Shown here piece by piece: positions 34,785 to 46,576 of a DNA stretch of 64,000 nt. The stretch spans positions 1 through 64,000 of the forward strand of contig NZ_NRRS01000010.1 of assembly GCF_016583795.1 (NCBI RefSeq), written 5' to 3'. The stretch is from Rhabdochromatium marinum. Its GTDB lineage: Bacteria; Pseudomonadota; Gammaproteobacteria; Chromatiales; Chromatiaceae. The position numbers and the translations under genes were made by a program. The notes beneath the pieces were generated by a model. It saw only the letters and a list, made by a program, of their open reading frames with translations. It was not told the origin of the DNA and made no database searches. The stretch's first letter is position 1; every line of letters starts with the position of its first letter.

Positions 34785-35631
34785 GATGATGATGTCCGTC
34801 ATGATGATGATGATGATGGTGGTGGTGGCGATGGTCGTGGTGATGCGGCGGCACTGGCTCCTGTGCACCACTGCGCACCTGATCCTGCAACGACTGCCGC
34901 TCGGCGCGCAGCCAGTCGAGCCAGGGCACAATGTCGCTTGCAGTGCCTCGCACCGCTGTAGACAAGAAGGGAGCTGGGCTGGCCAGTTGGCGCAGGTAAT
35001 GCTCAGCACGGGCGGGCGAGAAATCCTCCAGTACCGGCAGCAGATCGGTCTTAGTCAGCAGCACCAGATCGGCGCTGCGAAACATCACCGGATACTTGGC
35101 GGGTTTGTCATCGCCTTCCGGCACCGACAGCAAGGCGACATTGCGCCGCTGCCCCAGATCAAAGCTGGCCGGACAGACCAGATTGCCGACGTTTTCGATA
35201 AACAGCACATCTATGGAGTCAAGATCGAGCCGATGCAGCGCATCATGCACCAAATGGGCATCAAGATGGCAGGCGCTGCCGGTGGCAATTTGAACCGCCG
35301 GCACCCCATGGGCGCGGATGCGCTCGGCATCGTTTTCGGTTTCCAGATCACCCTCAATCACCGCGATGCGCAGGTCATCGGCCAGGGCATCAATGGTCGC
35401 CTCAAGCAGGCTGGTCTTGCCCGCGCCCGGCGATGACATCAAATTGATCGCCAAAACGCCATGTGCCGCCAAGTGATGACGGTTATGCGCGGCCTGATGA
35501 TCATTTTCGCTCAGCAGGTTGGCCAGTACCTCGACACTGGCCTGGCCATCGGTGGTATGCGCATGGCGGCCCTCGCCTGTGACCAGATGGGCATTGCCGG
35601 GGGTAATGTTGCAGCCGCAGGTATCACACAT
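34777..35631 (-). CDS. hypB: Hydrogenase nickel incorporation GTPase HypB with C-terminal His tail
   Basis: GTPase that loads nickel into NiFe hydrogenase together with HypA. The 284-residue protein has the N-terminal metal motif CDTCGC (2-7), the P-loop SSPGAGKTS (66-74), IEGDLETENDAERI, and LFIENVGNLVCPASFDLG. The last 22 residues contain 17 histidines. His-rich stretches in HypB are usually N-terminal and store nickel, so the C-terminal position is unusual. The coding DNA for the tail is a run of CAT/CAC repeats. A GGAGG site lies 9 bases ahead of the ATG. Confidence 0.96.
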   Translation of the reverse strand: MCDTCGCNITPGNAHLVTGEGRHAHTTDGQASVEVLANLLSENDHQAAHNRHHLAAHGVLAINLMSSPGAGKTSLLEATIDALADDLRIAVIEGDLETENDAERIRAHGVPAVQIATGSACHLDAHLVHDALHRLDLDSIDVLFIENVGNLVCPASFDLGQRRNVALLSVPEGDDKPAKYPVMFRSADLVLLTKTDLLPVLEDFSPARAEHYLRQLASPAPFLSTAVRGTASDIVPWLDWLRAERQSLQDQVRSGAQEPVPPHHHDHRHHHHHHHHHDGHHHHG

Positions 35632-35724
35632 GATAGAAGAACCTCCATGGGGTTTGATGCTGGATGTCTCGCCGTCTTCTGTAGGGCTGACGGCACGCCG
35701 ACGACAGTGTTCTGCAAAGCTTTG

Positions 35725-35733
35725 AGTATAGCA
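35725..35733 (-). promoter_or_regulatory. Possible extended -10 promoter of hypB
   Basis: TGCTATACT on the minus strand matches an extended -10 (TGnTATAAT with one mismatch), about 95 bases before hypB. The hypA-hypB gap of 135 bases leaves room for an internal promoter. Confidence 0.4.
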
Positions 35734-35766
35734 GCCCCAATGCGCGGGACCTGTGGATAACAGAGT

Positions 35767-36153
35767 TTAGTTGCCGCTTGAGCTGACATCCGCCGCTGCG
35801 GCATCGGTATCAATGTCCAGCTCCAGGCTGGCAAGCAGCAGCTCATCACCGCTGATCAACTGGGTCTGATAACTGCCGCAATGTGCGCATAGCAGCTGGT
35901 TGGGACTCGCCTCGCTGGTTGCGCCACAGTCGCGACAGCGTACCTCAATGCGGCCCGAGTCGATCTCCAGCCGAGCATGCTCGGCGAGGGTGCCAGCGGC
36001 AGCCAGTGGATAGGCATTGGCGAGCAATTGCGGTTCCACCCCGGACAGCGGCCCGATGCGCAGCCGAATCAGCGTCACGCCCTGCGCCTGATGTTCGGCG
36101 GCAATCGCTTGGACTTGGTCAAGGAGTGACAGACAAATAGACAATTCATGCAT
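35767..36153 (-). CDS. hypA: Hydrogenase maturation nickel metallochaperone HypA
   Basis: Nickel-binding partner of HypB. The start is fixed by the conserved MHELSI, whose second-residue His is a nickel ligand, giving 128 residues. The zinc site is present as CRDCG and CAHCG in the second half. The C-terminus is extended by an acidic and Ala-rich tail of about 15 residues. It begins 41 bases after speA and may be cotranscribed with it. No hydrogenase structural gene is in the window. Confidence 0.95.
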   Translation of the reverse strand: MHELSICLSLLDQVQAIAAEHQAQGVTLIRLRIGPLSGVEPQLLANAYPLAAAGTLAEHARLEIDSGRIEVRCRDCGATSEASPNQLLCAHCGSYQTQLISGDELLLASLELDIDTDAAAADVSSSGN

Positions 36154-36194
36154 GGTTAAGGCGCAGCTGCCAGCGGCGGTCAGTCGATGAGGAG

Positions 36195-38102
36195 TCACAG
36201 GCGACCCAGATAGGTATAGCCATAGAGGCCGACCTTAAATTCCAGATAAAACGCCTCGCGCGTGGCGGTATCGAGATCAGCACGCTGCAAGAGTTGGCGA
36301 TAGCGCGACAAGAGCGCACGCGGCTCAAAATGGACATAGCGCAACAGCTCTTCGGTCGAGTCGCCGCGCTCCAGGTCGCGCAGGCGATAGCCATCTGGTG
36401 AGCTGGGATCCAGCTCGATATTAACGGCATCGGTATCGCCAAACAAATTGTGAATATCGCCAAGAATTTCCTGATAGGCACCGACCATGAAAAAGCCAAT
36501 CAGATAGGGATCCGTTTTGGGGTCGAAATCATGCAGGGGCAGGCTGGCCTCGACACCATCCTGATCAACATAGTGACCAATGCAACCGTCGGAATCACAA
36601 GTCAGATCCTGCACAATCGCCCGCGTGGTCGGCGCTTCATGGAGTTTTTGCAGGGGCAGGATGGGAAAAATTTGCTCGATGGCCCAGATGTCCGGCAGGG
36701 ACTGAAACAAGGAAAAATTGCAAAATATCTTGTCCGCCAGCACTGCATTGATGCTGTCGAGCCGTTCGCGCTGGCGACGGTTGCCATGCGACAGGCGCGG
36801 TCGCAGCGCGCGATGGGTGGCCGCCGTCAGCTCCTCGGCGCGTGCCCGTATGCGCAGCGAGAGTTCGCCGCGCGCAAATGCCTGTTGCACCTGAGCGCGT
36901 AACTCCTGAGCGCGCTCATGGACTTCCTGAGGCGGCTCAGTGGCAGCAGCTGCCAGATTGGCCAAAAGTTCGGCGAGCGCTGGATGCTCGCGGTCGAGAG
37001 GATCCTGGCTCGGCACCTCCTGTCCGGGAGCCTGTTCACGATCCACCACATCGGTAATCAGCACCGCGTGATGAGCACTCAGCGCCCGACCGGACTCCGT
37101 AATCAAATCCGGCTCCGGCAGCTGTCGCTCACGACAGCACTCGGCCACCGCGCTGACCAGGGTGTCGGCATACTGATTCAGACTGTAGTTGACTGAACAA
37201 TAGGCGCGGGTGCGGGTGCCTTCGTAATCAACGCCCAGACCGCCACCAAAATCCAACGTGTCCAGGGACGCGCCAGCGGCGCGCAATTCAGCGTAGAACT
37301 GCACCAGCTCCAGCACGCCGGTGCGAATGTCTTGCAGGTTGGGAATCTGCGAGCCCAGATGCGCATGCAGCAGACGCAACCAAGACAGAATGCCTTGGGC
37401 TTGCAAACGCTCCAACAGCGCCAGAATCTGACTTGCCGACAGGCCAAACTTGGCTTTTTCACCACCGCTGTTTTGCCAGTTGCCAGCCGCTGCGGCCGCC
37501 AGCCTCACCCGCACGCCCAGCAGTGGCTCAACATCCAGGCGCCGCGCCTCGTCGATGACCAGATCCAGCTCCGAGGGTTTTTCAATCACAATAAACACGC
37601 GCCGCCCCAGACGATGCCCGAGCAGCGCCAAGCGCACATACTCGCGATCCTTGTAGCCGTTGCAGACAATGCTCTGGTCATCGGGGGTTAGCGCCAAGAC
37701 CGCCAGCAATTCCGGCTTGCTGCCAGCTTCGAGTCCCAGGCCGCCGCCCGCCAGCAAAGCGCGCACCACGCTGTGCTGCTGATTGACCTTGATTGGATAA
37801 ACCGGGCGATAGCGCCCGCTGTAGGTATGGCGCGCCATGGCCTCAGCAAAGGCTTGATGCAGACGACGCACACGATCACGCAGGATATCATCGAAGCGCA
37901 ACAGCACCGGCAGTGATAGTCCCTGCTCACGCAGACGCTCAATCAGCTCAACCAGATCGATGCGGGTTGCAGAGCGCGGATCGGGACGCACGGTCAGATG
38001 GCCGGTGTCGGCGATCTCAAAGTAACCTTCGCCCCAACGACTGATGGCATAGATGGAGTCGCCGATAGCCGCCTTGCCGAATGCGCTCATTGTTGTTGTC
38101 AT
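36195..38102 (-). CDS. speA: Biosynthetic arginine decarboxylase
   Basis: PLP-dependent enzyme that converts arginine to agmatine for polyamine synthesis. The 635-residue product has the PLP-lysine motif YPIKVNQQ (102-109, Lys105), EKAKFGLSASQI, FGGGLGVDYEGT, the FNIFQSLPD-like segment NFSLFQSLPDIWAIEQIFPI, and CDSDG near residue 500 with the active-site cysteine. Length is normal for SpeA. ATG 38102 is used; ATG 38090 is an alternative four residues in. It is divergent from the hybrid kinase gene. Confidence 0.95.
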   Translation of the reverse strand: MTTTMSAFGKAAIGDSIYAISRWGEGYFEIADTGHLTVRPDPRSATRIDLVELIERLREQGLSLPVLLRFDDILRDRVRRLHQAFAEAMARHTYSGRYRPVYPIKVNQQHSVVRALLAGGGLGLEAGSKPELLAVLALTPDDQSIVCNGYKDREYVRLALLGHRLGRRVFIVIEKPSELDLVIDEARRLDVEPLLGVRVRLAAAAAGNWQNSGGEKAKFGLSASQILALLERLQAQGILSWLRLLHAHLGSQIPNLQDIRTGVLELVQFYAELRAAGASLDTLDFGGGLGVDYEGTRTRAYCSVNYSLNQYADTLVSAVAECCRERQLPEPDLITESGRALSAHHAVLITDVVDREQAPGQEVPSQDPLDREHPALAELLANLAAAATEPPQEVHERAQELRAQVQQAFARGELSLRIRARAEELTAATHRALRPRLSHGNRRQRERLDSINAVLADKIFCNFSLFQSLPDIWAIEQIFPILPLQKLHEAPTTRAIVQDLTCDSDGCIGHYVDQDGVEASLPLHDFDPKTDPYLIGFFMVGAYQEILGDIHNLFGDTDAVNIELDPSSPDGYRLRDLERGDSTEELLRYVHFEPRALLSRYRQLLQRADLDTATREAFYLEFKVGLYGYTYLGRL

Positions 38103-38188
38103 GCTTGCCCGTTTTGTTGCCCAGTGTTGTGTTGCTCAATCCTGATCGGCCGCTGTGCACTGCCCGCCGCAGCGCGGCATGCGCTTCA

Positions 38189-38218
38189 ATCATAGTCGAG
38201 AATGCGCGCCATGGTGAA
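38189..38218 (-). promoter_or_regulatory. Possible sigma-70 promoter of speA
   Basis: On the minus strand TTCACC (38213-38218) and TATGAT (38189-38194) are 18 bases apart, about 87 bases ahead of speA. The -10 matches five of six consensus bases. Confidence 0.4.
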
Positions 38219-38261
38219 CCGCACTTGCTGGAGCTTATAACAGGATGCAGACAGACGATGC

Positions 38262-38270
38262 TGCTATTAT
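38262..38270 (+). promoter_or_regulatory. Possible extended -10 promoter of the first hybrid kinase
   Basis: TGCTATTAT fits an extended -10 element, 76 bases upstream of the kinase ATG at 38347. No clear -35 accompanies it, which extended -10 promoters do not need. Confidence 0.35.
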
Positions 38271-38346
38271 GCTCATATCCTTCAGTGGTTTCCGTATAGC
38301 CAATCTTTTTATAACGTTAGCAATTATTTATAAGGTTTTTTGACCA

Positions 38347-41514
<3,168 letters not shown>

Positions 41515-41521
41515 CCACCCC

Positions 41522-44500
41522 ATGGAATCATCCCTGGCAACGGCTGATCTGGTGTTTGTGCTCGAATCTGACGGCACCATCACCGATTACTACCAGACGC
41601 CATCGGCGACGCTCTATGTACCGCCCGATCATTTTCTCGGCCGCCAACCGGCCGATGTGATGCCTGCCGAGGTCGTCAACCGCTTCACTGAAGCACTTGT
41701 GCAGGCACGCGAGTCCGACGCCTCTGTGGTCTTTCAGTATGTACTGCCGATGGCGAATGGCGCACATACCTTTGAGGCACGACTGGGGCGCCTGCTTGCC
41801 ACCGGACGTTATCTGTTGGTAGTGCACGACCTCAGCGATGAGCTGAAAACCTCACGGCGCCTGCACGAGCAGGAATCCCTGCTCGCTACCATGTTTGCCC
41901 AGACCACCGATGCCATTGTGCTGGTCGAACCCACCAATGGCCGGATTGTGCAATTCAACGATGTCGCCTGCGATTCACTCGGTTACAGTCGCGCGGAATT
42001 CGCCGCGCTCTCCATTGCCGATATCCAGCTCGAGCAGACGCCGGGAGAAATTCAGGCCGATATTCGCGCCATCCTCGCCGGTGAAATGAATGGACTCGAA
42101 GCCCGACATCGCACCAAGGACGGGCACATCATTGATGTCGCCTTCAACTTTCGCCTCATTGACCACCAGGGACAGCCGTTAATCTCCGGTGTCTGGCAGG
42201 ATATCAGCGAGCGCAAACGCCGTGAACGCGAACAACTCGCCCGCAGCGAGGCATTGCGCACCCAAAATCGCCTGCTGCGCACCTTCAGCCAGTCGCAGGC
42301 CTGCATCGACGGTGAGTTTGCGACCCTGGCGCGCGAGATCACCGAACCGCTGGCCCGCGCGCTGAAGATCACGCGAGTATCAGTGTGGCTATGGGGATCC
42401 TGCCTGAACCAGAGTCTCAACAATTATGGCACCGCCGCCGACGACAGCGATCTGTGCTGCATCGATCTCTATAGCTTGAGCCAGGAGAAACACCATGACG
42501 GCATGATCCTGGCCAATAACGACTTCCAAACCGAGCTGGCGACCATCCGCTCCCAACGCGTCATCAATGTCTGGGATGCGTTGCATGATCCGCGCACCGC
42601 TGGCTATATCGAGTCCTATCTACGTCCCCAAGATATTCGCTCCATGCTCGACTGTGCCATCAACCTGCGTGGCGAGATTCGCGGCATTCTGCGCCTGGAG
42701 CAAGTGGGGAGCCAGCGCGCCTGGTCGCCTGACGAGGTGCGCTTTGGCACTCAGGTGGCCGATCAGCTCGGCATCGCCCTGCTCAATGCCGAGCGCCTGG
42801 AGCTGGTCGAGGAGCTGCGCCGCAAGCAGGACTTTCTCACCCGCGCTCAAGCCGTATCCCAAACCGGGCACTGGCACCTGGACATCCCCAACAACCGCTT
42901 GCACTGGTCGGAAGAGACCTACCGTATCTTTGGCGTTGCACCAGAGCTTGAGCTGACGCTGGAGGATTTTTTCGCCCTGGCCTATCCGAAAGATCGGGAT
43001 GCCGTGCAACAGGCTTGGGCCAAGGCGCTCACCGGCAAACCCTACCGCATTCAGCACCGCATCCAGGTCAACGAGGAACTGCGCTGGGTTGAAGAACGTG
43101 CTGAGATCGAATACGACCGTGACGGACAACCGCTCACCGGCCTGGGTATCGTCCAGGACATCACCGAACGAGTTCAGACCGACCTGGAGCTTGAAGGTTA
43201 TCGGCTGCACCTGGAGGACTTAGTCATCTCACGCACCGCTGATCTGGAGGCCGCTAAAACCGCAGCGGAAAGCGCCAACCGGGCCAAAAGCGCCTTTTTG
43301 TCCAACATGAGCCACGAGATCCGCACACCGATGAATGCCATCGTCGGTTACTCGCATCTCATCCGGCGTGATCCCCTCACCGCACGGCAGCGCGAGCAAC
43401 TCGACAAACTCTCCGCCTCCTCCCAGCATCTGTTGCAGATCATCAACGACGTGCTAGATCTATCCAAGATCGAAGCAGAAAAATTCCAGCTTGAAACTGA
43501 CGACTTCGAGCCGGCCCGCATCATTGACAACGTCTGCGGCCTGGTCGCACCCACCATGCTGCACAAGGAAATCGAGCTGTTCGTGCATCTGGGAAATCTA
43601 CCTATACGTGTGCGCGGCGACAGTACCCGTTTTGGCCAAATCATCCTCAACCTGCTCAGCAATGCAGCCAAATTCACCAACGCCGGCGGCACCATCACCA
43701 TTCTCGGCCAAAATCTGACCGAAGCCGCAACCCCGGCAAGCAGCGACGCTTCTGGAACCACAACAGGGGCAGCCGTGCGGCAGCTCTTTACCTCCAGCGC
43801 CGCGCCTTTGATGCTTCGATTCGAGATCCGCGACACCGGCATCGGTCTGCACCCCGAGCAGCTTGAGCGTCTGTTTTTCGCCTTCGAGCAGGCCGATACC
43901 AGCACCACCCGACAATACGGCGGTACCGGGCTGGGCCTGGCGATCAGCAAGCGACTGACCGAACTCATGGGCGGGCGCATTGGCGTACACAGCAAGTTAG
44001 GGCAAGGCAGCTGCTTTTGGGTCGAAATTCCCTTCGCACCGGCACGCCCGGCGGTGGTTGATCAAGTGCTTAGTGCGCTGCGCGGCTGCCGCGTGTTGAT
44101 CATTGAAGACCGCGTGGAAGACTCCGCCAGCCTGGTGCAAATGCTTGAAGCCCTGCACATGAACGTCGCCATCGCCTCAAACGGCGCCTTGGGTGTCACC
44201 GCCACATCTGAGGCCGAGCATGCTGGACAGCCCTTTGATCTGTTGTTGATTGACTGGAAAATGCCAGAACTCGACGGAATTGCCACCGCCCGCAAGGTGC
44301 GCGCTCTGGCGCTGCAACAGCCGCCGGCGATGATCCTGATCACCGCCTTTGGCGATGAATTGCCCGTCGATCTCACCACCAACGCCGGCATCGCCCGGGT
44401 GCTGAATAAACCCATGACGCCGTCGAAGCTGCGCGATGCGCTGCTGTTCGCACTGGGACCGCGCATTAAAGGCCACACGAGCCACGGAGAGCCTGGAGCG

Positions 44501-45388
44501 CATGGAACGACAGGACGCGAGACAGCTGAACCGCCCGCCCCCTTGGCTCAGAAACCTCCTGGCTATCGCGGCCGCATCCTGCTGGTGGAGGACAATCCCA
44601 TCAACCAGGATGTCACCCGCGAACTGCTCACCGCTCTGGGCCCCAAGGTCACCCTGGCCGCTGATGGTCACCAGGCGCTTGAGCGCGTCCGGCGCGGTAA
44701 ATTCGACCTGATCCTCATGGACATACATATGCCGGTGATGGACGGCCTCAGCGCCACCCGCGCCATTCGTGGCTTGCCCGGCCGCCAGCGGATTCCCATC
44801 ATCGCCATGACGGCCAATGTGTTTGACACTGACCGCCGCGCCGCGCTCGAAGCCGGCATGAACGACTATATCGGCAAACCCATTGAACCGGAGACCTTGG
44901 CCGAGATTTTACGCTGCTGGTTACCCGATCAGGATCAGCGGCGTATTGACCAACAGCAGGAGGCAATCGCCAGTGCGCCAAGCGATGTCGATGCCAGCGC
45001 TCTGGCACTGCTGGAGGCTGTTCCGGGACTGAACACCCACCTCGGGCTGCAACGGGTACGCGGCGACATTGCCCGCTACCGCTGCCTGCTGGCGCGCTTC
45101 ACTGAAGACCACAGCGACGACGCCCACCAGCTCAACGCCCTGCTGCACGAAGGCAATCTTGAAGCCATCGCCCAACTCGCGCATGGACTCAAGGGCGTGG
45201 CCACCACCTTGGGCGCCGAGCGTATCAGCCGCTACGCCACCGACCTGGAACTAGCCGCGCGCAGTGGCCTTGATGATGAGAACCTGCGCGCCCCGATTGA
45301 GCAGCTGGGCCTGACACTGCAAGCCTTCGCACACGCCATCATTTCGACGCTGCCACCACCGCCGACCGATGCCTGTGCAGAAGATTAG
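41522..45388 (+). CDS. Soluble PAS/GAF hybrid histidine kinase with two receivers and Hpt domain
   Basis: With ATG 41522 (the frame is open to 41468 but that overlaps the previous gene) the product has 1288 residues and no membrane helix. Order: two PAS domains (about 5-240), a GAF domain (about 265-430), another PAS (about 435-560), HisKA with His598, HATPase (NLLSNAAKF, DTGIGLHP, GGTGLGLAIS), receiver 1 (Asp911), receiver 2 (Asp1067), and a C-terminal Hpt with His1221 in AHGLKG. It holds a full phosphorelay in one chain. It follows the first kinase by 7 bases and overlaps the convergent sapC-like stop by four. Confidence 0.93.
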   Translation: MESSLATADLVFVLESDGTITDYYQTPSATLYVPPDHFLGRQPADVMPAEVVNRFTEALVQARESDASVVFQYVLPMANGAHTFEARLGRLLATGRYLLVVHDLSDELKTSRRLHEQESLLATMFAQTTDAIVLVEPTNGRIVQFNDVACDSLGYSRAEFAALSIADIQLEQTPGEIQADIRAILAGEMNGLEARHRTKDGHIIDVAFNFRLIDHQGQPLISGVWQDISERKRREREQLARSEALRTQNRLLRTFSQSQACIDGEFATLAREITEPLARALKITRVSVWLWGSCLNQSLNNYGTAADDSDLCCIDLYSLSQEKHHDGMILANNDFQTELATIRSQRVINVWDALHDPRTAGYIESYLRPQDIRSMLDCAINLRGEIRGILRLEQVGSQRAWSPDEVRFGTQVADQLGIALLNAERLELVEELRRKQDFLTRAQAVSQTGHWHLDIPNNRLHWSEETYRIFGVAPELELTLEDFFALAYPKDRDAVQQAWAKALTGKPYRIQHRIQVNEELRWVEERAEIEYDRDGQPLTGLGIVQDITERVQTDLELEGYRLHLEDLVISRTADLEAAKTAAESANRAKSAFLSNMSHEIRTPMNAIVGYSHLIRRDPLTARQREQLDKLSASSQHLLQIINDVLDLSKIEAEKFQLETDDFEPARIIDNVCGLVAPTMLHKEIELFVHLGNLPIRVRGDSTRFGQIILNLLSNAAKFTNAGGTITILGQNLTEAATPASSDASGTTTGAAVRQLFTSSAAPLMLRFEIRDTGIGLHPEQLERLFFAFEQADTSTTRQYGGTGLGLAISKRLTELMGGRIGVHSKLGQGSCFWVEIPFAPARPAVVDQVLSALRGCRVLIIEDRVEDSASLVQMLEALHMNVAIASNGALGVTATSEAEHAGQPFDLLLIDWKMPELDGIATARKVRALALQQPPAMILITAFGDELPVDLTTNAGIARVLNKPMTPSKLRDALLFALGPRIKGHTSHGEPGAHGTTGRETAEPPAPLAQKPPGYRGRILLVEDNPINQDVTRELLTALGPKVTLAADGHQALERVRRGKFDLILMDIHMPVMDGLSATRAIRGLPGRQRIPIIAMTANVFDTDRRAALEAGMNDYIGKPIEPETLAEILRCWLPDQDQRRIDQQQEAIASAPSDVDASALALLEAVPGLNTHLGLQRVRGDIARYRCLLARFTEDHSDDAHQLNALLHEGNLEAIAQLAHGLKGVATTLGAERISRYATDLELAARSGLDDENLRAPIEQLGLTLQAFAHAIISTLPPPPTDACAED

Positions 45389-46173
45389 TCGCCAAAATGC
45401 AGCACCCCGTCATCGGGAAAGCTGAACACATCATTGAGCTTGGGTGCGGCGGCCGCACGCGCTTGTGCAAGTTCGCCGAGCAAACCCAACTGCTGCATGG
45501 ACAGCAGTTGGCAATAGGCCAGGGACAGCGCGCCGGCATCGCGCAATTCAACCAGCGCTTCGGCGGGCAGGGCGTTGAGCGCCACCTCATTAATGCCAAA
45601 CAAGCCTTCGAGCGTGCGCTCACCTTCGGCCCCTTGCACCTTAACTGGCCACGGCTGAATCAGTCCGTGCACCTGGAGGCGATCACAGACATTCTGTGTG
45701 GTGACGCGATTAGCCTCGACCTGAGTAAGAAAATCCATCACCTGCTTTAACGGAGCTGCCACCTCACCAGCGGCGTCAAAAAAGGGTTCGCCCCCCTCCG
45801 CGTCCAGCAAGCCGCTGTCCTCGTCGATACAGAGCGCCAGACGTTCGCCCTCGATTCGTGCTAGACGAAACGGATGGCTGCGCAAGGCCGCCGGCACATA
45901 GCGCCCCAGCCAGCGCCCATCCGGCGCAACAAACAGATTAACCCCTGGCTCAAACCCCAGCAAAGCGGCAAACATGAACCCGCGTGATTCACTGCTGTTG
46001 CCATCCACCGCTGGGCGTGGCACCAAAACAATGGGCAACGCCATCGTCGCCTTCGGTAGCTCGATCCCAACCAGCGACACCAGATGCGCCGGCTGGGCAA
46101 AATCGTAGGAGGAAAACCGCTGCCAGCCCTGATTGGCATGACGGTCGGCTGAAATAGGGACGAAACGGGACAT
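45385..46173 (-). CDS. SapC-family protein
   Basis: The 262-residue protein fits the SapC family, named after a Campylobacter S-layer-associated protein of unclear function. Motifs: VPISADRHANQGWQRFSSYDFA near the start, SRGFMFAALLGFEPGVNLFV and EGGEPFFDAAGEVAAPL, with an alpha-helical second half including EGLFGINEVALNALP. No signal peptide or membrane helix is present. A GGA-type ribosome binding site (ACAGGAAA) lies ahead of ATG 46173. It converges on the kinase gene with a four-base overlap. Confidence 0.85.
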   Translation of the reverse strand: MSRFVPISADRHANQGWQRFSSYDFAQPAHLVSLVGIELPKATMALPIVLVPRPAVDGNSSESRGFMFAALLGFEPGVNLFVAPDGRWLGRYVPAALRSHPFRLARIEGERLALCIDEDSGLLDAEGGEPFFDAAGEVAAPLKQVMDFLTQVEANRVTTQNVCDRLQVHGLIQPWPVKVQGAEGERTLEGLFGINEVALNALPAEALVELRDAGALSLAYCQLLSMQQLGLLGELAQARAAAAPKLNDVFSFPDDGVLHFGD

Positions 46174-46393
46174 AAGATTTCCTGTAAAAGATCTTGCAAC
46201 AAGCCGTAGAAGATTGGGCGAATCCGCTTAAATTCCATCGGCTCACCAGACATGGCCAGCCAAACGCAGCCGTCGTTGGCAAAGATTACATGCAACACAA
46301 CCGGCGCATCGGCGCCAAGACCGAGTCTCAATGCTATGATGCAGCGTATGAGTGTTCATACTGATCCATTAAGCCGCAAGGGCAGGGGGGCGC

Positions 46394-46576
46394 ATGATTG
46401 ATGTGCAGGTAACAGGTTTTTTTGGCCTGCTACTACTGATTCTGGATATCTACGCGATTATCAAAACAGTACAAAGTCGAGCCAGCACCTTAGGCAAGGT
46501 GCTCTGGGTGGTGCTGATTCTGTTGCTGCCCTTGCTGGGCTTTATGCTATGGCTGCTGTTTGGGCCAAAAAATTAA
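46394..46576 (+). CDS. Small PLDc_N-like membrane protein
   Basis: A 60-residue protein with two membrane segments (about 7-24 and 33-56) and the PLDc_N pattern ILDIYAIIKTVQSRA followed by LGKVLWVVLILLLPLLGFM and WLLFGPKN. The family is related to the N-terminus of cardiolipin synthase-like proteins but stands alone here without a phospholipase D domain. It has a strong AGGGGGG ribosome binding site. Its last 35 bases overlap, on the opposite strand, the 3' end of the chelatase gene. Confidence 0.8.
   Translation: MIDVQVTGFFGLLLLILDIYAIIKTVQSRASTLGKVLWVVLILLLPLLGFMLWLLFGPKN

Noticed and set aside
34777-34850. Short repeated units, considered as a CRISPR-like array
   Set aside because: They are CAT/CAC codons for the HypB His tail, with no spacer-repeat structure.
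34257-35009. 250-codon reading of the DUF302 gene
   Set aside because: The first 75 codons run inside hypB in another frame, including an Ile-rich stretch read from its His repeat. The overlapping ATGGCTGA start gives a normal signal peptide.
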